From positions 5,337,001-5,401,000 of the forward strand of contig JAGUCH010000008.1 in NCBI GenBank assembly GCA_019096065.1: 64,000 nt of DNA, read 5' to 3'. Position numbers and translations under genes: made by a program. Source of the stretch: Paracyclopina nana. Its lineage: Eukaryota; Arthropoda; Copepoda; Cyclopoida; Cyclopettidae. The notes below the pieces were generated by a model that did not search any database, was not told the origin of the DNA, and saw only the letters and a list, made by a program, of their open reading frames with translations. This document shows positions 58,401 to 64,000 of this stretch, piece by piece. How positions within the stretch are numbered: the stretch's first letter is position 1; each line of letters begins with the position of its first letter.

Positions 58401-60998
58401 TGCACACTGGGCTGGAATCATGCAAAAACGCTCGTTTTCATTTGGGCATCAAAGTAGCTATTGGCCCTGTGTGGAAAGTAGCCTCAGGTACTTTGGGCAG
58501 TTTTGTGCAAAAATTCGGCTTCCATTGAGAGCTAGAAGCGAAAAAGTACGAGATGTGGATGCAATTCCTGAAAAGAAGATCTATGGTAGTGAAGAAGAGG
58601 ATGACAATACAACGCAAGTCTTAGGTGGACAAAGAGGAATCACTTAAATGGCCCATTTAAAGGTGAATTTTTACATTTGTAGCAAGCAGCAAATTCAATA
58701 GAAGCCAATTGCTATTTTCCGACAGTTTTCAGCTGACCAAACTCAATTTTCAGAGTAAAAATGCACATATCGTCATAATTTTCATTTTAGTGCTGACATG
58801 ATGAAGGTTGAATGAATTTCTGAGGAAAATTGTCTCAAACATATTCGATCTTCATCTAAGACGATGACAAAGCTCCTTTTTTCCTCGATGCACTTCAGGA
58901 ATTTGATGATCCTCCTATGAGATATTGGATGATTCTGGGGAAAATTATTATTGCTATGATTTCAGAAACAATTGAAAAACATCATGATGAGCTTTGGGGG
59001 AAAATTAACATTTCACTCTGAGAGTGTACGATAAAATCTAATTACTCCCAGAAATATTCTTTAATAGGAAGCTGGGTCAACGTTACAGACTAGAAAATTG
59101 CTATGGTTGGTTAAGCATGTGCAATGCTGCATCAAGTTTTGGTACAGCATTGTTTGGGGTCATTTTGGTGGGATCATCCAATAATAATGTGAGATCTCCA
59201 CTCAGATAAGCTGCAAGCTAGTACAAGTAGCCTTATAGATCATTTTGTTCTTTACTTGACCTCAATTTTGAATATTCAGTTTCTGACATCCATCAAACAG
59301 TGATCAAAGAAAGCGGAGAAGAGATAATTTTAAATGGCTCCGAGATGAAACAAAAGCCGAAAGCTAGAATTTTAGTTAAGCTGAAAAAGAGGTCAAGTTG
59401 TTAACTGCCCTTCACTTTACTGCTCGACTCCTTCGACACAAGCATAGTAAGGACCTGGATCTAATCAGGAATGGCCAGGTTCACCTCTGATTTGACCACA
59501 GATTTCCATGCTAAAAAGTAGGTGGAAAGTCAGCCGTTAATGAGCTCTCCTTGAAACGATTCTCAGCTTAATTATCAAGAACTACACTTTTCAGTCAATC
59601 GATGTTTTCCGGAATTGTTTAATTTCTGTTATGTTATGTTCTTTATATGAAAGTGGATTTTGGCCAAAAGATGTGAAATGCCTTTCAAAATGTGCTGAAA
59701 ATAATTATGCAATATATATTTTGACCAAATACCTCGTAAAAATAGCAAGTTCAAGTCAGCTTTTTATGCACTTCTTTTACATTTTTGACCGAAATTGGCC
59801 ATCCTTTGTATCAAAAGGCAATCCTTATCGATTTTTTGCCCAAAATACTATATAAAAGAAAAAAATGGCATTTGAATTAGTAGGTTGCATGGGTAAATAT
59901 TCTGTTGGACATGACCACGAATGAATTTCAAGTGAGAAACAAGGTTTGAAAAAGGGCGTGTTAAGAAGCACTTTTTTAACTTGATGGCTTTGGCACAGCT
60001 GGATTTTGGTTCAGGTAGTAGTGGAACCTACTCATACACCACCATGATTTGTTGGCCTCAGGGTCAAACCCAATTAGCCATCTTCCCTCATTTTCAAATG
60101 GACCTTGCCTCACTTATTCATTCATTTGGCATGTAATGAATATCAATTGGAGTGATCATTCATAAAATGGATGCTACTGCTCAACTATTCAACAACCCTT
60201 GCAGACTTGAATTTCTAATGAGCTCATTCTCTTTCCCTGAACATTTTCCACCAGATTTTTCAAAAAGTAAACACTCCCCATAAATCACCTGAATTGATGA
60301 GCCTTATAAAGGAGCCATTTGACAAATTAAAAAAGGGCTGTATCTATAGAATCTTAAAAGCAGAGATTTATCAAGTTCTGTGCTGTTCACAGGTGATTTT
60401 TTGCCATGATGTTCTGTTGCCAAATCAGATACCTTTAAAAGTCAGCCAGCTCTATTTATTGCAGCCAGTTGGGAACAAAGCCAGTTTCTTGCATACATAA
60501 TTACTACTGACCCTTTTTCTTGAAGCCTAGCTGTTGTAGAATGCAAAATAGGTTTATGGCCCCAGATTGTCCTCAAATTGGCCACCTCTTTTTTACTCCC
60601 ATAAATGAGATCCTGGGCAGCTGATTAAGCAGCCCGAATGAGGCCAATTAAGTTTTAGAAATTCACCAAGGCAAGGATTGCCTTGTGAGAAGAAAAGCAT
60701 ATGGCAAGTAGTGATGCTCAATTTTTAAACTTGGATCATCTGACAGATGTTGAAAGTGGCACGAAATGGCAATTAAACGGGTGCAGAAAAGATGGCAAAT
60801 GACAGGGGCATCAAAGGGTTCATTTTCTGGCCATATTTGGCTGCAATTCATGACTAAGCAACAATCCCAGTGCATTTTGCATGGAAAACGTACGCACATA
60901 ACGAACCACCATTATCTACTAGATCTCACAAGATTTATGTGGGTTTTAATCTTTTTAAGTGATATTTTTCAGAGATTCTCGGTATTCTAAAGAAAGGT
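52488..60998. other. 8.5-kb intergenic region with only weak coding candidates
   Basis: I find no gene here that can be supported. An open frame at 52549-53040 (+) has the composition of chance ORFs. A 62-codon ORF at 56693-56881 (-) and a terminal-exon-like stretch at 57937-58028 (+) look somewhat better and are discussed in the findings. A TCTC run lies at about 58266-58281. Otherwise the sequence is AT-rich and without evident repeats. Confidence 0.5.
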
Positions 60999-63979
60999 TC
61001 AATTACTAGGTGAGTTGCTGTTGCTGTTGTTGTTGTTGAAGTGATTGTTGTTTGGCTTGTTAGGGTTTCCATTGCTGTTTGGGGGTAGATTTTTTGATGT
61101 CGGTGGAAAGGGAGATGAGGGCGGAGAAGGTGGAGGAAAAGGTGGAGCATTGGGTGGACTAGGTGAGGAAGGTGGAGATGCAAACGGTGGGGGAGAAGGT
61201 GGAGGAAAAGGTGGAGCATTGGGTGGACTAGGTGAGGAAGGTGGAGATGCAAACGGTGGGGGAGAAGGTGGAGGAAAAGGTGGAGCATTGGGTGGACTAG
61301 GTGAGGAAGGTGGAGATGCAAACGGTGGGGGAGAAGGTGAAGAAGGGGCTTTTGGTGTCAAAATTGATGTTTCTGGTAGTGATTCCGATGATGCTTCTGT
61401 TGATGCTTTCAATGACGTTAATAAAGAGGTAATGGGTTTAGGTGTTGAAGGTGTCGTGGTTGATGTTATTGTCTTAACGGTCGATGATGGGGATAGTATT
61501 GTGATTGTTGTTGTGATTGATGATGTTGTTGTTGATGTAGTACCGGGTGACGTACTTGTAGAAGTAGATGTTGGTGTGGTTATTGTTGGCGGCGTTGTTG
61601 ATTGGGTTGTAAAATATGTTGTTTGTTGTGTGCTAGATGTTGAGGTTTTTGGTGAGTTATTTGATCCAGCTGTGAATGACACTGTGGTCATTGTTGGTAA
61701 TGAGGTTGTTGTTGGCTGTGCGGTTGTTGTTGCATGTACTGTGGATGCTGTTAGTACTGTGGTTGTCAGTGGTTGTGTGGTCACTGCTGGTACTGTAGTT
61801 GCTGGTGTCACAGTGGTTATTGCTGGCTGTGAAATTGTTGGTGTTAGAGAAGTTGTTGGTTGTAGGGTGGGTGTTGGTATTAATGTCATTGTTGTTCCTT
61901 CTTGAGTGGTTGATGGTGTCTGTGTTGCTGCTTGTGGTGGAGTTGTTGATGTTGAGATTGGCTGAATAATTGTTATAGGCGTTATAACTGTCGGTATTCC
62001 AGATTGTGGTATTTCAGATGGTGGCATTCCTACAGAAGTTATCCCTGATAATGATGTATCTGTTGGTGCTTTTTCCGATGGTGCTATTTCCGATGGTAGC
62101 TGGCTGGAAGTTGGCATGGGTGATGGTGGCATGGGCGATGGTGGTATGTGTGATGGTGACATGGGTGATGGTGGAATAGGCGATGGTGGTATGGGTGATG
62201 GTGGAATGGGTGATGGTGGCATGGGAGATGGTGGCATAGGTGATGGTGGCATTGTTGACAGTTTGGTTGCGGTGGCGGTTTCTGTTAGGGAGATGGTTGC
62301 ATTACTATTGACTGTTGTAGATTTTATTCCTGTAGAATGGGTTTTGGTTGTAGCAGCTGAAACCGCAGTGTATGTAGAGATGGTAGTTGTATTGGTTATG
62401 GTTATAGGGGTGGAGTTTTCTGTTGAAATGGTTTTTGTTGTCATGGTTGAAGAAGGTGTTATTTTTGAGTTGGTTGTTGCGCCAGATAATCCAAAAGTGT
62501 TAACACAAGCCTGTCCACTGCAAGTTGTAGATGAAGTTGTGGTTTTAGCAGAGGTAGTTAAGGGGGTGGTGGCTGAAGATGTGATGGTTGAAGATGTGGT
62601 GGTAGTAAATATTGCGGCTGTAGTGGTGGTGGTATCAGTTGTTGAAAGGGTGTAGCTTAAAAATGTTGCGGTTGAAGATGTGGTGGTTGTAGACGTTGTG
62701 GCTGTAGCAGAGGTGGTTGTAGTTATGGTTTTTGTTGTCATGATTGAAGTAGTGGTAGTTGAAGTGGATCCTGTTGTTGTAGTGGTGGTTGTGCCAAATA
62801 ATCCAGAAGTGTTTATGCAAGTTGGCCCAGTGCATGTTGTTGATCCCAAAGTTGAAGTTGTGGTTATGGAGGGAGTGGTTGCGAGTGTGGTGGGCAAAGA
62901 TGCAATGGTTGAAGATGTGGCGGTTGTAAATGTTGTGGCTGTAGTAGCGGTGGTTGCAGCTGTTGAAAGAGTGTTGTTCAAAAATGTAGCGGTTAAAGAT
63001 GTGGGGGGTGTAGATGTTGTGGCTGTTGCAGATGTTGTTGTTGTTATGGTTTGTGTTGCCGTGGTTGAAGAAGTTGTGGTTGAAGTAGTAGCTGATGTTG
63101 TAGTGGTGGTTGTACCAGTTAATCCAGAACTGTTTATGCAATTTGATCCTGCACAAGTTGTAGATACCAAAGTTGAAGTTGTGGTCATAGAGGGGGAGGT
63201 TGAAGAGTTAGTAAGCAATGATGTGGTGGCTGAAATTGTGGTGGTTGTAGATGTTGTTGTTGTTGTAGAAGTAGCATTCGAAGAGGCCGCCGTTGAAGAT
63301 GCGGTGGTTGCAAAAGATGTCAAGTTTGTAATCGCAGATTCTTCAGATGAATTCGTTACTGCTTGCTCAGTTTTGCTCGTAAATTCAATCATTGAAGTTG
63401 ACGTCATTGCAATGAGTGTACTTAGAATAATTGATGTAGTTGAAATTGTAGATTTAGTCGGCTCAACGGCTTTTTTAACAGTTGTCAAATCTGCAAAACA
63501 AATCCCTGAAGGAATTACCTTTTCCCACAATTTTTAGTTTTTTAAGCACCAACCTTCCTTACAGCGACAGCCTGGGCATGACATGTAATTAAATTGCGGA
63601 TCACTCAAGCAACAGTCACCACCGTCAAAGTTGCAAACAGCCGTATTTGCGATACTATCACAGATGCCATCGTCAAGAAGTAGGTTTGAAAGACAATCTT
63701 GGCTAGATATTTCTTCTTGTACATCTAGGTGAAAATGATTTGTAAAAGAAGATTGGTTAAACGCTCGATCTCACTTTGTAGAACTAAAATAAGTTTCGTT
63801 CCAATTGAGGCCAAAATGCCCAGAATGGCAAATATAAGAAAAGCCAAGAAAAAAGTATGTAATTTTCGCGAGCAAAGTGATGTGTGGCGATTGTTATTAG
63901 CATTCTCAGCCACAGAAGAGAATGTGATTTGCGGAGTCCAAGCTGGGTCGTCATTTATGGCAATTTTTGGAACTTTCAT
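60999..63979 (-). CDS. Type II membrane protein with a Lin12/Notch repeat and a long mucin-like domain
   Basis: Minus-strand exons 63775-63979, 63563-63724 and 60999-63490; introns of 50 and 72 bp; phases agree (1 and 1); 952 residues. The N-terminal 40 residues are cytoplasmic in character, followed by a membrane helix (about 41-63, HTFFLAFLIFAILGILA). Exon 2 encodes a Lin12/Notch-type repeat: Cys79, 90, 99, 106, 107, 118 and 121, with GICDS and CNFDGGDCC, which in Notch binds calcium. The rest is Thr/Ser-rich, with three Cys-bearing units, a block of PPSPM repeats, and three perfect 69-bp repeats at the proline-rich end. Heavy O-glycosylation is likely. The reading frame is open upstream to the window edge, so the true start could lie further right. 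I cannot name an orthologue. Confidence 0.75.
61141..61347 (-). repeat. Three tandem 69-bp units in the mucin-like gene
   Basis: Units start at 61141, 61210 and 61279 and are identical over almost their whole length. Each encodes 23 residues including PPPFASPPSSPSPPNAPP. Identity at the DNA level points to recent expansion by unequal crossing-over or slippage. Confidence 0.9.
62107..62255 (-). repeat. PPSPM/PPSPI minisatellite in the mucin-like gene
   Basis: A 15-bp unit coding for PPSPM or PPSPI repeats about ten times, with GGTGATGGTGGCATG-type units on the plus strand. Single-base changes swap Met and Ile. Confidence 0.85.
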
Positions 63980-64000
63980 AGCCCCATGAAGTTTGTCAGA

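Noticed and set aside
58294-58647. 117-codon plus-strand ORF
   Set aside because: The C-terminal third looks coding-like but the rest does not, and no splice partner or homology can be named.
61045-63537. Long plus-strand ORFs rich in Gly, Val and Asp
   Set aside because: They are antisense readings of the Thr/Pro-rich repeats; the minus strand has splice sites, a Lin12/Notch repeat and a membrane helix in the same model.
1-64000. CRISPR arrays, bacterial operons, riboswitches
   Set aside because: The introns, the gene families and the transposon types are animal; no array of regularly spaced repeats with unique spacers was seen.

Overview
The window is nuclear DNA of an animal, most likely an arthropod (a crustacean is my guess, but the sequence does not prove it). 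The reasons are an axon-guidance receptor of the Roundabout (Robo) family split into ten exons with GT-AG introns, introns as short as 50-72 bp next to one of 17.8 kb, an AT-rich background, and many foldback and terminal-inverted-repeat elements.

Left end (1-12555): a large Ty3/gypsy-like LTR retroelement on the minus strand. Its 5' LTR (12125-12555), a proline-tRNA-type primer binding site (12104-12121), a long leader holding a run of small hairpins, gag, a very large pol and a C-terminal integrase ORF are present. The 3' LTR lies beyond the left edge. Gag and pol share one reading frame and are separated by a single stop codon followed directly by ATG. The integrase core is broken by one frameshift. 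Gag and the N-terminal part of pol carry hydrophobic segments, and pol has a long stretch of unknown function between protease and reverse transcriptase.

12634-13774: candidate exons of an unidentified minus-strand host gene. The LTR sits 78 bp downstream of its stop codon.

15560-50595: a complete robo-type receptor gene on the plus strand: ten exons whose splice phases all agree, 1200 codons. The ectodomain reads Ig1-Ig2-Ig3-Ig4-FN3-FN3, then a membrane helix and a cytoplasmic tail with the CC1 (PYATT) and CC2 (proline-rich) motifs. By alignment from memory, Ig5 and the first FN3 of the usual 5 Ig + 3 FN3 layout are missing. The introns hold a tRNA-like pair, several foldback or MITE-like elements (28.8, 39.5, 40.4 and 41.9 kb), a 22-bp tandem array and a candidate recursive splice site.

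50640-52487: two small minus-strand genes. One is a two-exon zeste/Myb-SANT-like DNA-binding protein ending 44 bp from the robo stop (convergent). The other is a three-exon small secreted protein.

52488-60998: mostly featureless intergenic DNA with two weak coding candidates.

60999-63979: a minus-strand gene for a type II membrane protein: N-terminal cytoplasmic segment, membrane helix, one Lin12/Notch repeat, then about 830 residues of Thr/Ser/Pro-rich mucin-like sequence with several internal repeat families.

The genes form no operon. The likely shared theme is neuronal or cell-surface biology (Robo, secreted peptide, membrane mucin), but that is inference from adjacency only.
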